A DNA stretch of 64,000 nucleotides, taken from NCBI GenBank assembly GCA_032871835.1, contig CM065297.1, positions 16,723,098 to 16,787,097 on the forward strand, in the 5' to 3' direction. The notes below the pieces were generated by a model. It did not search any database and was not told the origin of the DNA. It worked only from the letters and a program-made list of their open reading frames with translations. A program made the translations under genes and the position numbers. This stretch comes from Dipteronia dyeriana. Lineage: Eukaryota > Streptophyta > Magnoliopsida > Sapindales > Sapindaceae. This document shows positions 32,865 to 42,836 of this stretch, one piece after another; position 1 is the first letter of the stretch, and every line of letters begins with the position of its first letter.

Positions 32865-33684
32865 CTTGGTCACACTTTTGAAATTATTATGAAGGCGCTT
32901 TAAAGGGGAACCATTCCTGAAGCGGCTCCAATAATCGTCACCACTAAAAGCACGGTCGGAAGACATGACCTTCAGTATATCCTGGGGGAGGAGCTTATAG
33001 GCTGTTCCGAGAACCCTGCTTCTATAGTTTCAACCTTAGGGGGCAGAGAGTTCTCTCTGCTCAAACTTTCTTGAAGATTCTCTTGTACACTTGGGGAATC
33101 CCTGACGTCAACATCTTCATCGCTTTACTCAATGAACGACACCACTCTTAGAACTTTTGGAGAAGGTCGAGTAGGAGAATGAGCTACCTTCTTTTTGTCG
33201 GCCCTGTACGGTGGAAACCAAGATCAGCTGCAGGATCTTCATGGTCTTTATTTATATCTTGAAAAGGCCCAAAAAAACTAGGAAGTGAAGGATCAACCTG
33301 TTCAGCAGGGGGTTCCCTAACACCTTCCACTCCCCTATCAACAAACTGCTCAGCTGGCACCCCGTTGGCTGAGGAACTAGGCCCCTCAGACTCTACACCA
33401 ACAAGATGCCCCTCTTTCCTGCCCATATCCTCAGGCAGTCTCTGGTCATTATCAGGCCTAATGGGACCACTCGGGCTGCTTAATTCCCCCACACTTGGCT
33501 GGACGACCTACTCAGGGATATACTCAAGAACATGTTCATCTGCTTCCTCGAAATTCTCATCCGATTCATTATCAAGCGAAACAGTCCATTCTTCCCTTTG
33601 ACGAGAAACCTCTTTACGAGTTGCCTGAATGATTCACCTTCACATGGGGAGCCTGGGCATCACAGACGACGTCTATATCATACA
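32865..33684 (-). pseudogene. Element A antisense gene, exon 2
   Basis: Minus strand. The acceptor AATTCAG ends intron 1 at 33685; exon 2 then reads YDIDVVCDAQAPHVKV, matching IYDMDIVCD in F. One extra base near 33640 shifts the frame in A. Further pieces are an acidic low-complexity stretch (SDENFEEADEHV), a Pro/Ser/Gly-rich region (33184-33492) and SSDRAFSGDDYWSRF followed by LKRLHNNFKSVTK, ending at the donor AAG|GTAAGT (32865/32864). The intron phases agree with F. The exon is largely disordered in composition; function unknown. Confidence 0.75.
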
Positions 33685-33766
33685 CTGAATTCGAAATGGA
33701 TAAGGAGTTAAAAGGCATAAAAAGGTAAAAAGAGATAAAATAAGAGCAATAGGAAAGCTCACTTAC

Positions 33767-34868
33767 ATCGTTTGCGATGAGCAGAAATCTGAGCAAAGAA
33801 GCAAAAATCCATCATTTTCTTCTCATCAAAAAGGTAGGACCTGCTTCTTTTTTCCAAAGTATGCACATTTTCCCAAGCAAGGTTAGACAACTCAGCATTA
33901 GTGAAAATGGGCGACGTTTTGTTCCAGCGATCGAGACAACTAAAGTAATGAGGAACCTTTAGTACTTCCCAAGCTTCACAGTTTGAAAGCTTGACCTGGT
34001 TTCCCCAGTCTCCACCTACGAGAAACCAACTGTTTTTCCAATATTTGTTTGAAGTGGAAAACCCCAGATAAAACCCTTTTTCTTGGCATCCAGGGAAGTT
34101 TCGACGCCCCGACTCACCTTCACTCCCTCGGGAATCCAGTTATCCTGGTGGTTGGATAAAAGAAAATAAGTCCCAGTCTGACCGTACTGCCTTAGAGTAT
34201 AAAACTGCCTTATTTCACGAGGAGAAGGCGATGACAACTTCATCCGGCTCCATATATGCCACATGCTCATCAAAATCCTATAGCTATTTGGGACAAGCTG
34301 GGCTGGAGAAATCCCCGCCTCTGCGAGAAACCAGGCCATGAAAGGTTGAAGGGGAATAGTCACCCCGCAGCTAAACATGGATCCATAAATTGCAACCATC
34401 GGAATAGAATCATCTATATCAAATCAAGCACAATATTTCTTGATCTCCAAATCCCCAACCACGTTCGATTTCTGCATCATATGCACTCCGGCGATCTAGA
34501 GAAAAGAGAATCCGAGAAGCACGGTGTTTTTTTTCAACATCGTCCTCACTAACCACTTCCCTTCCAATCTGAACGTCTCTTGAACCGTGTTTGCGAACCG
34601 TGCGATTACTTTGATGCTTCCCCATCCTAGGTCGTAAAGGAACCCTGTGACGATCAGAAATGGAAGACTCAGAGCTAGAAGAAGATTTAGAGCTATGGCT
34701 AGAAGGAACACCAAGGTAAAGCCCAGAAACATCAACATTCAAAAAATAAGGCTGGTCAGGGTATGATTCCCCTGATAGTTTATAAATACACGAGACTAAA
34801 TAAGTATCTCCACGCTCAAGCGTATCAAAGGCCTTAACAAAAAGACAGTGTCGTGTAATAGGATCCAT
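33767..34868 (-). pseudogene. Element A antisense gene, exon 1 (putative gypsy-type transposon protein domain)
   Basis: Start at the ATG 34868 (MDPITRHCLFVKAFDTLERG). The N-terminal part ends near 34440; then comes the family signature VTIPLQPFMAWFLAEAGISP and NSYRILMSMWHIWSRM, and TYFLLSNHQDNWIPEGVKV (34016-34399), which matches the plant protein family annotated as putative gypsy-type transposon. A frameshift at about 34016-34030 leads to a last stretch ending FAQISAHRKR before donor GAT|GTAAGT (33767/33766). Copy F has the same layout (53254-54381). These proteins are encoded antisense in Tat elements; their role is not established. Confidence 0.8.
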
Positions 34869-35433
34869 GGAAACTGATCTTTAAAGAAGGCGCAAGAAAC
34901 TGGAGAAGAACTTCAATGAAGAGTGAAGAACGGATCTGTGCACAAGAGCAGGATGACAGAAGCAAGCCTGATTTTCTTTTCGAAAAGATGGCGATGAAAT
35001 AGCCCTCGTCAATTTAAATAAGCCACTTAATGATTAAAGCATGAAACCCTAGGGTTTGGAAAGACGGAAAGATTAAAAAAATGGGGGGGGGGGGGGACGC
35101 TCGATGACATAAGCGGCGTATCGAATAACCAGAAGGTCGTATCTCATAAATGCCAACAGAGATATCAAACAATGGAAAGACACGCGTCGTGAAGAAAATA
35201 GATTAAGCCGTCAGAATTTCAGAACGTCACAATCATAGGTATTTGGCGTGAAGAGACAAATTGTACATACATGGTTGCCATTAAGACACGTCATTAATGT
35301 TGTGAATTGATTATTATTCCTACTTTAATGAGGCATTAATGAAGGAAATAACAAAAAGCTAGACAGAGATTCATTGATTAAAATACTTTTACCAAAATGA
35401 ATTCTACTCGGCAAAAGTATTTTAAGGGGGTAT
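34869..35433. other. Element A region between antisense gene start and 3' LTR
   Basis: About 565 bases without coding sense; it should include the promoter of the antisense gene (minus strand) and the PPT of the element. A G14 run lies at 35083-35096 (F has only about GGGGG at 54600). The PPT-like TTTTAAGGGGGTAT at 35420-35433 borders the LTR. Confidence 0.65.
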
Positions 35434-36304
35434 TGTTATATGTATATTTTATTAAATGTACACGTCATTGATAGATAAGGCAGCCTCCCAAAAAGATTGT
35501 CAGATAAGCATCCAAACTGGCAAGTGAAAAACACCATCGGTGGTATCACCAAGACATGAGAACCCGAGTAAGGCCAACTACAAATACTCGGCACATCTGC
35601 TTTACTCGGGACGACATGAGAAACCCGAATAAAGAAGCTGTCAAGAAATATGTGATCCACATAAGAAAATGAGCCCAGAGAAAGAATCTAGAATCACATT
35701 CCAATACGGGAACATCCTTATTTCATTCCCCCGTATCATAGGAGGAAAGAATTTAAAAGCTTCTAGAAGGATAAACATCAAATAGAAAACAAGTCCAAAT
35801 CAAGCCATAACTCTACTCTTCTAGAAGATTACACACCGATTAGGAAAGAAGTCCTAAACGCACTGTGCAACTAGAATCCTACGAAGATTCAGACTCGATC
35901 CACAAGATCTCAGAAACAGGAAAAAAGACAAAGATGACATCAACAAGCAACCAGTTCCAATCAAACGCTATCATATTTCCTTATATGTAACAAGGATTAT
36001 GGTTTTATACACATATAAATAGACCCATAATCTCATTAAAAAATGGGATAGAAGATAGAGAATAGAAGTAATCGCTGTAAAAGAGAGGCAAAAGAGATTG
36101 AGTTGTGTAATTCTTTATTTAATATTGGATTTGGCTTAGTTGTCCTTACAACCACCTGTGGATGTTTCTCTGGTCACCAGAGTTTACCAGGTATACTTGT
36201 GTCAAAACATATCAATTGCATTCTCTTTCTTTTTCTCTTTTAACAGGTTATAATCAAACCAAGCGTTGTTGACTTTCTTGCCCATCAAGAATTTGACGTC
36301 AACA
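35434..36304 (+). repeat. Element A 3' LTR (871 bp)
   Basis: TGTTATATGTATATT to TTGACGTCAACA. Pairs with the F LTR at 54949-55833. The downstream target copy would be AACAA; the 5' LTR lies outside the window. Confidence 0.9.
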
Positions 36305-37407
36305 AACAATAAAACTATTTTTAAAAGATCTTATAAATCAAATCAATATTTAAATATAATATTTAATTTTAAGATGAAATAAGGTATATAAATAGTTATA
36401 ACTTGATTTCATAAGGATAATAAAGATATTTTAAAAGATGCATTACATGCTGAAATAGATTATTCCATAATTACTTTCAAAAAGTAACTCCCCACCTACT
36501 TCTCAAAATCATTGCAAAACTTATCAGATTATCAATTAATCACTTTTGGAAGTTTTACCAAACATCATTTAATGTCAAAATTATAAAATAATCTAATTTT
36601 AACTTTTCAAAAGCAATCCCAAACTAACCCTTAGAGTTTATCATAAAAATTAGGGTTTATCATAATTTTTTTTAAGGTAAGATTTTTTTAATAAAGAAAT
36701 ATAGTTGAAGATATGTGTTTAAATGTGTAATTAATGAATGTATATAGTATTTGGTTTATTTTTAATTAAAGTAATTTGTCCTTATTAGTAAATTTCTATT
36801 TTTATATTTTTATAATAATTATTTTTTAATAAAATATTGGTATACTAATCAATATTGATATTTTTTTTGGTATATGTCACAAATTACCAACCAAAAAAAA
36901 AATTAAACATGAAAATATTAATTATATCTATTGTTTTAATCAATGTAATAAATATATATTTATAATAAATGTTTTACTTTTTTAGTAAATTTTTAGTTCT
37001 TTGGGGCACATGTTAACCCTATCGTTTTATTTGTGGGGTTGTTTGATTGATTTTAAGTTGACATTCTGTTTGGTTATTGAGAAAATTTAAGATAGAACGT
37101 TGAGTTTTTTATATTCACCGATAGTCATAGTTTTATTTGGAGGGTTGAGTTCATCTGGGAACCAATTGTGAAAAATATATAAGATTCAGTCGGCTTTAAA
37201 ATAGAGTGTATTGGATTATTGGAAGTTGGATCTCTTGTAGTTTTGGATTTTGTGCTTTGTTAGTGAAGGGGTGTTTGTTTTTCCATCTGAAATCTGAAAG
37301 CACATAAACAAACACTACGTTTGTTTGTTTTTTTTTTCTTCATATCGGAAGTCTGAAATAGTGTCAAAATTGCCTGATATCCAATAAGTTGGAAAACTTG
37401 AGGTTCA
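36305..37407. other. AT-rich intergenic DNA, no gene seen
   Basis: Strongly AT-rich with poly-A and poly-T runs. A duplicated TAGGGTTTATCATAA-like phrase near 36640-36670 and a TTTGTTTGTTTTTTTT stretch at 37320-37340 are the only local structure I saw. No convincing reading frame, RNA gene or element boundary. Confidence 0.6.
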
Positions 37408-38316
37408 TTCTGTAAGCGTTTTTTAGTTACTGTTTTTTGAAAATAAAAGTGAAAATGAAAATGAAAAAAGTGTTTTTTGTTTCAGTTTTGAATTCTGAAA
37501 AAAAGTCTAGTAGCATATACTAAAAACTATATTTTGAAAATGAAAACCGAAAAAACTCGTCTGATAGGTTAATTTAAAAGTGAAAACTATCAAAAATTGA
37601 AATATCAATTTTTATATTTTATTTAATATTATTACAATTATAAATAAATTAATTAAATAATTAACTAATATAATTTTTGTATTGTAATTTTTAAATTAAA
37701 CAAAAGTAACACATCAAAAATTATTAAAAAAAAATCAAATAATCAATTAATCAAAACTAAACTCTTAAATTATAAATAAGTATTATTTTAATAAATATAA
37801 ATAATATTAATAAAAAATAAAAATAAAATTAGAAAAGAAAAAAAAGAAAGGAAATCAGACCAGTCAAGAAGATGAAAAGACGAAAAAGAAAGGAAAAAGA
37901 TTGAAGATGAAGAGGAGGAAGAGGATCGAAAAAGGAGAATGTTCGGAGAAGAAGAAACATTGGAGAAGTAAAAGAAGAGAATCAGAGAAGAAGAAAAAGA
38001 AGATCGGAGAAGAAAAAGGTTCGGAGAAGAAGAAGAAGAAGAAGAGGATTGAAGAAGAATAAGAAGATGATGATCAAAGAAGAGGACCGAAAAAGAAAGA
38101 GAAAAAAAAGTAAAAAAAAAAGTAAAAAAAAAGTGAAAAACAAAAACAAATAAAATATGTATTTTGTGTTTTTTAAATTTGTCACTATTAACACTGATTT
38201 TATTTTTTATTTTTGTTTTTCGTTTTTTAAAAATAAATGAAAACCGGTTAACAAACGCTAATTCAAAATCGTTTTTGGAAAACAAAAATAAAAACGACTG
38301 AAAAACAACTACGGGA
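37408..38316. mobile_element. Possible MITE-like element with a polypurine interior
   Basis: The ends show weak inverted similarity: GTAAGCGTTTTTTAGT at 37413-37428 against the complement of ACTGAAAAACAACTAC at 38299-38314. ATGAAAACCG phrases occur inside both arms. I saw no clear target duplication. The interior (about 37830-38140) is almost purely A and G on the + strand; the open frames across it on the minus strand (37788-38285) are Ser/Phe low complexity and not genes. Confidence 0.35.
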
Positions 38317-38668
38317 TGAGGCCATGGCTTAAATCTATAGTCTAAAAATTATAGCTCATTTTCACCCATTTTTTTAAAAATACCCTTTAAATCTTGACAA
38401 TATTATAAAATAAAAATAAATAAATTGAAAACAAAGGAATGAGGAGTTGATCTGCCTCTAACCTCCTTCAATATTCAATCGGAGATTTTTTGTCTCCAGT
38501 TTTTTTTTTTTTACTTTGAATTTTTTTTTTATTTTTTTTATTTTTTTTTATCCTTATGACATATCCTCTTACATTTTTTTTATAAATCCTCTTTGAAATT
38601 GGAGGAGGTATTGGCCTCTGCTCTCCTTTTTATTGAATGCTTTAAGCTTTCAACTATGAGACGAATCG
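38317..38668. other. AT-rich DNA with a short inverted repeat
   Basis: GAGGAGTTGATCTGCCTCTAACCTCC near 38441 has a partial inverted counterpart near 38598-38632 (GGAGGAGGTATTGGCCTCTG). This may be a small MITE remnant. No gene seen. Confidence 0.4.
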
Positions 38669-38680
38669 GTTGATAAAGAG

Positions 38681-38951
38681 TTTTTTTTTTTCAACTGCAT
38701 GCATTATTAAAGAAAAGGGGGAAATAATCTCAACCACAAACCATAACAAAACAGGGGCAGCAAGCATCCGCACCAGGCACACCCAACAAAAATGGCAAAG
38801 GAAACAGAGCAAAGACAACAAAAAAACACCACAACAAAACAGTGGGAGCAAGCACACCAGTCACCCCAAACCCATCCACATCAGAAAACGTAACACAACA
38901 AAACTACAAAAAACAGGACAACAACATAGCAGAGGCATTGAGGAACTCTCA
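38681..38951 (-). mobile_element. 5'-truncated LINE-like retroposon with poly(A) tail
   Basis: On the minus strand the sequence is T/G-rich (TTTGTTGTGGTG-type), as in 3' ends of plant LINEs, and ends TTTAATAATGCATGCAGTTG followed by A11 (+ strand T11 at 38681-38691). It is flanked by GTTGATAAAGAG (38669-38680) and GTTGATGAAGAG (38952-38963), a 12-bp target duplication with one change. At 271 bp it holds no complete domain. A SINE is less likely because no A/B box was seen. Confidence 0.7.
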
Positions 38952-39094
38952 GTTGATGAAGAGTTGAAGGAGATGACATCTCCAGTTCTTTATTTTTTCC
39001 TACTTTATTTTTTTTTTCAAAAAATATTCGTTGTTGTTGTCATACTTTTGGAGTTCACAAAGTCAACAATGTATGTATTAAATGATACTATTAA

Positions 39095-39534
39095 GAGCAT
39101 CTCCAATGCTATTATACATTTGGAGAAAATGGAGTGGCACATAAGATAGATACTAAAGAAGTTAGAAAAACTTTCTCCAATACAATTATCTAAGTTGAAT
39201 ATGGTGATGATGTAGAAAAAAAAAGTTAGAGAATATGGAGTTGAGTTTCTAATTCTAGAAACTCTCCTAGAAATGCTGACTATGATTTGTAACTCTTTCC
39301 ATCAGTAATATTAAAGCTCATTTATTTATAAAATAAAAGAGGGGAGAGAATGTAATAATTATTTTATTATGATTGGTCATAAAATAGATACATATTTGAC
39401 TTTAGATAATTGAATTGGAGATATGGATATGTATTTCTCTAAAAAATAATTTAAAATTGGACTAATAGTGAATAAAAATACTGATATGATACTATTTAGA
39501 AACTCAAAAATCCATATTTACATTAGAGATGCTC
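39095..39534. mobile_element. PIF/Harbinger-like MITE (440 bp)
   Basis: Terminal inverted repeats GAGCATCTCCAATG and CATTAGAGATGCTC with one mismatch, and a TAA trinucleotide on both sides (39092-39094, 39535-39537). TAA/TTA duplication and GAGCATCTCCAA-type ends are typical of Tourist/Harbinger MITEs. No coding capacity. Confidence 0.85.
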
Positions 39535-39859
39535 TAATAATAATCATATATAATAACAATCGTATATTTTTTTTTAAAATTATTATATTCTAATATATCT
39601 AGTTATACAATATAACATATAATAATAATAATATTTATTAAAAAAGTATGTAATAATAAATAATTAATAATCATATATTTCTAGTTTCTAATAAATATAA
39701 TAGTCTCGACTTCTGGAGTTCTCCAAAAGTCAGCAACATATGCATTAAATGATATTATTATTAATAAGCATATATATAATAATATATATATATATATATA
39801 TTTAAAAATCTCATATTCTAATATATCTAATTATACAATATAACATATAATAATAATAT

Positions 39860-41067
39860 GTAGAAATGGGGAGAAATGTCACATTTTTTTTGGTGCATTG
39901 CACTGATGTCACTGCTTTAATAAGTTAACTTTAAAAGACACCTATTATGGTGAACTACCCAAATTGCCCTTAAATAATCAATTTTTAATTTTCTTTGTAC
40001 TTCCATCTCCACACTTTGATAACTGAAAACAGTAACTCCTCTCTCTCTCTCTAATAAACTTGTCTAAAAATCGATCTACAACTTGTCTGAAAGTCGATGT
40101 GTTTCAGTACAACAAGCTATTCTGAGTTTTGTAACAATTTATCCATTCCTTTTACCTATCTAACCCGAAGACGAAGATGATTTTTTTCTTACGAAGATGA
40201 ATTTTTGGGTTTTCGAGACTTTTTGAATCATTTTCGAGCTTTTTTTGAACCTAATCCGAGTTTTTTTGAAACATGTTCGAGCTTTTTGTTTAGGAAAATT
40301 AGGGTTGTTTAACTTTGAAGCTCTAAGACCTTTTGAAACATGTCCGAGCTTTTTTGAACCAAATCCGAGACTTTTTAAAATACGTTCGAGCTTTTTCTTT
40401 CGGAAAATTTGGTTTGTTAAACTTTGTAGTGTCCGAGCATTTTTGTTAAAGGATTGAGTTTTTTTTTTATAAAAGCCTCGAGTTTTTTTTCAAAGCTCCT
40501 AGTTTTTTTTAACAGCTCCGAGCTTTTTAAAACTGTGTCCGAGATTTTTGTCAAAGGTTCGTGCTTTTTAAAACTGAGTTCGAGCCTTTTTCTTACAATG
40601 CCTTTGTTTGGTTAAACTTTGTAGTGTCTGAAAATTTTTGTGAAAGGTCCGAGCTTTTTTTTTTTCAAAGCTCCAAGCCTTTTTTTTTTTTTTAAAAGCG
40701 TCAAACCTTTTTTTACAGCTCCGAGCTTTTTATAACCGTGTCTGTGAGTTTTTCAAAGGTTTGTGCTTTTTAAAATTCGAACCTACCTGCTTGGTTCCGA
40801 GACTTTTACTGAGAGCTCGACCCCCAAATGCGTCTGTGTAATGCCACTCCATCGCCGTTTGAGTGATTGTCTGGATTTCAACGAGACTTTCTCTATCTAC
40901 TTCACAACTCTGTCACTGTAAAGTGAATGAAAGAAATCTGATGTTGAACAACTATTGGGTGTATTTTTATCCGTTCACCATAATAGTTGTCTTTTAAATA
41001 TAAGTTATTAAAGCAGTGACATTGTTGAAATACCACCTCCAAAAAGTGTCATTTAATTTTTGAACCC
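39860..41067. mobile_element. Mutator-like non-autonomous element (1208 bp) with 9-bp target duplication
   Basis: TAATAATAT lies at 39851-39859 and again at 41068-41076. The arms form a long imperfect inverted repeat of about 100 bases: GTCACTGCTTTAATAAGTTA near 39909 and its inverse TTATTAAAGCAGTGACA near 41007, and ACCTATTATGGTGAAC against GTTCACCATAATAGTT. The 9-bp duplication and long arms place it in the Mutator superfamily. The interior (40195-40810) is filled with degenerate CCGAGCTTTTT repeats. No transposase. Confidence 0.8.
40195..40810 (+). repeat. Degenerate (T)CCGAGCTTTTT repeats inside the Mutator-like element
   Basis: About twenty copies of (T/C)(T/C)CGAG(C/A/T)(T)TTTT spaced irregularly about 20-40 bases. 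A larger unit recurs three times: TTCGAGCTTTTTGTTTAGGA near 40278, TTCGAGCTTTTTCTTTCGGA near 40385 and TTCGAGCCTTTTTCTTACAA near 40579, each followed by a TTTAACTTTG or TAAACTTTG phrase. Confidence 0.8.
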
Positions 41068-41325
41068 TAATAATATTTATTAAATAATTATATATAATAA
41101 AATAGCTACTTTTGCTATGGTCGAGACACATGGCATGTAATAAATGATACTGTTTTTTTTTTCATATAACATATAATAATAAAGGATTTTTACAATTTGG
41201 TCACAATCTAATTGGGAAACGTCACTTTTTTACTCATTAATTGAAATTTTATCAATTTGGTCCTTATATAATTGAAAATAACACAAATTAGTCATACCGT
41301 GCATCTTCTTGTTTAAGAGCTATAA

Positions 41326-42147
41326 GATAAGCTAGGAAAGGGCGGTTTTAATGAATAAAGACATGTAACGTAGTGAGCGCTTCCCATGTGTGGAGCATGA
41401 AGGTCTCCCTTTCCTTTCTATTGAGCATGTTGTCTTTTTATACTGTGTTGGCTGTAATCTACCGTTGCTCGATTGCTTTAGCGAATCAAGCATCTTGAAA
41501 GTAAGCAACCCCTTATGTTGTAGTGGTTGTATGCAGACAAAGTTTACTTGGGTCGTAAGTTTACCGTATACGCTCTCCTTGTTGATGATATCGTCATCGG
41601 AGATTCTACAGTGGCGAGTGTATACAATCAGATTCTTTCTGATATGCCTTTGTATCACTTGAGAAAGAGAGGTGAGAAACCGCTCAACTTGTTTTTCAGT
41701 AGTGAACATGTATTGGTTTCTGTAGGTGACAAAGAGCAAGCAATCCTCAAGATAGTAAGTCCGAGGAGCGGACCAGGTATAGGCTCAGGAAACAAGCAAC
41801 AACTGTTGCGGATCCTGAAACTTATTTTCTGATGACAGCTTTGTTCTAAGTTTGTTTATGAGTTTATTGGTTTGGCTTTCTGTTCTGTGGTGTGAGAGAC
41901 TATTCCAGGGACTTTGCCGAAACTCTTGTTTTTATAAAGATAGCTAGCCCACTGCCTTTATAGTTGTTCGGGGTGAATCTATAGTTTCTACAACTAATTT
42001 TCCAGTTGAATCTATTACTTGCTGAAAGCCTATGTGCTATAATGTTGAGCCAATGGCACTCCGCCTTATCTATAGAAGCAATCAACTGGGTTTTGAACGA
42101 ATTAGCTCTTTGGTAATGGCTCAATCTATAGATAGAAAGCCATATGA
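41326..42147 (+). pseudogene. Possible mitovirus RdRp-like fragment (old endogenous copy)
   Basis: An island of less AT-rich DNA. One + frame (about 41518-41640) reads GRKFTVYALLVDDIVIGD followed by STVASVYNQIL. This resembles RdRp motif C of plant mitoviruses (YALLGDDIVI.D..VA..Y..I), with Val where Gly of the GDD box is expected. Upstream a stop lies just before the segment, and downstream similarity fades after about 40 residues; a weaker DFAETLV-like piece near 41905 may belong to it. Mitoviruses replicate in mitochondria, and copies in plant nuclear and mitochondrial DNA are known. Evidence is a single motif, so chance similarity or another source is possible. Confidence 0.4.
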
Positions 42148-42151
42148 TGGG

Positions 42152-42836
42152 TGTTGGAACCCCGTTTACTGGTAATGCAGCAGAAATAGGTTTTAAAATT
42201 CTTTATACAAATCGTAAACGGTCTGGGACCAGTGAATATATGATCGTAATTTTTCAGAACTTATACATATAAATTATTACAATAATAAATAATTATGTAA
42301 ACACAATAAATTGTAATCAATATAATCAGAAGAAGAAAATATTAGAACCTTACTAACGTTTGGAGGCTCTTTCATTTCTTGTAATGTTCCTTGTTTGAAC
42401 CACTTGATCTTCCTCGCTATATCCTGAAATTGGTAACTGCGTGTGGACGCTTCACGGTCTCAGAAACTTAAATGGAGGATATAGAGAAAAAACTTGAAGA
42501 AACCCATTCTTCTCTTTTTGGTGGACTGATCTCATGCACACATAAAGTGCATCTCATACAAATCTTATTAACTAATGTGTGTATATGATCTCACGCTTTA
42601 ATATTGCTTTAAAAAACAATTTAAGAGACCTGATCTCTTTCTTGTTTCACGTGCATACCAATTTGGATCAATCAGCGTCAATGATCAACCTTTTTTCCTT
42701 TTCGTGTGTACATATATATATATTTATAATATGTAAGGTTTGTAAAATATATAAAACCCTTTTATTGTTTCACTCACCCACCAATTTGCAACTTATGTAA
42801 ATCGTAATATATGTTGTTTCTCATGTGTCTTAAACG
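42152..42836 (-). repeat. LTR fragment G, part 1 (Angela/B family)
   Basis: Begins TGTTGGAACCCCG and follows 6934-7450 of B (GGACCAGTGAA, CGTTTGGAGGCTC, TTGATCTTCCTCGCTAT, CACGGTCTCAGAAACTT phrases) with clear divergence after 42500. It ends where element F gag begins (42837). Part 2 is at 55834-56097. Confidence 0.8.

Larger units (their letters stand above)
39044..41190. repeat. Three diverged direct repeats hosting two DNA transposons
   Basis: Unit 1 starts near 39048 (GAGTTCACAAAGTCAACAATGTATG), unit 2 near 39714 (GAGTTCTCCAAAAGTCAGCAA), unit 3 near 41123 (GAGACACATGGCATG). Each is followed by TAAATGATA and by CATATAACATATAATAATA-type sequence. Unit 1 is split by the MITE at 39095 and unit 2 by the Mutator-like element at 39860. 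Removing both leaves units of roughly 200-250 bases. Confidence 0.65.

Noticed and set aside
34419..34868. Host gene for a coiled-coil or transcription-related protein
   Set aside because: The same frames occur at the same place in both Tat copies (A and F), antisense between pol and the 3' LTR, so they belong to the retrotransposon.
36305..37407. hAT-like MITE suggested by CTTTTGGAAGTTTTACCAAACATC and CAATCCCAAACTAACCC phrases
   Set aside because: I could not find matching inverted ends or an 8-bp target duplication.
37788..38285. 165-codon Ser/Phe-rich minus-strand frame
   Set aside because: It is the pyrimidine strand of a polypurine tract; low complexity, with no domain or supporting context.
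38670..39149. 159-codon + strand frame, Lys/Gln/Thr-rich
   Set aside because: It is antisense to the LINE 3' end and continues into the flanking MITE; no recognised domain.
41332..41739. Minus-strand frame opposite the mitovirus-like fragment
   Set aside because: No recognisable motif; overlaps the better supported + strand signal.
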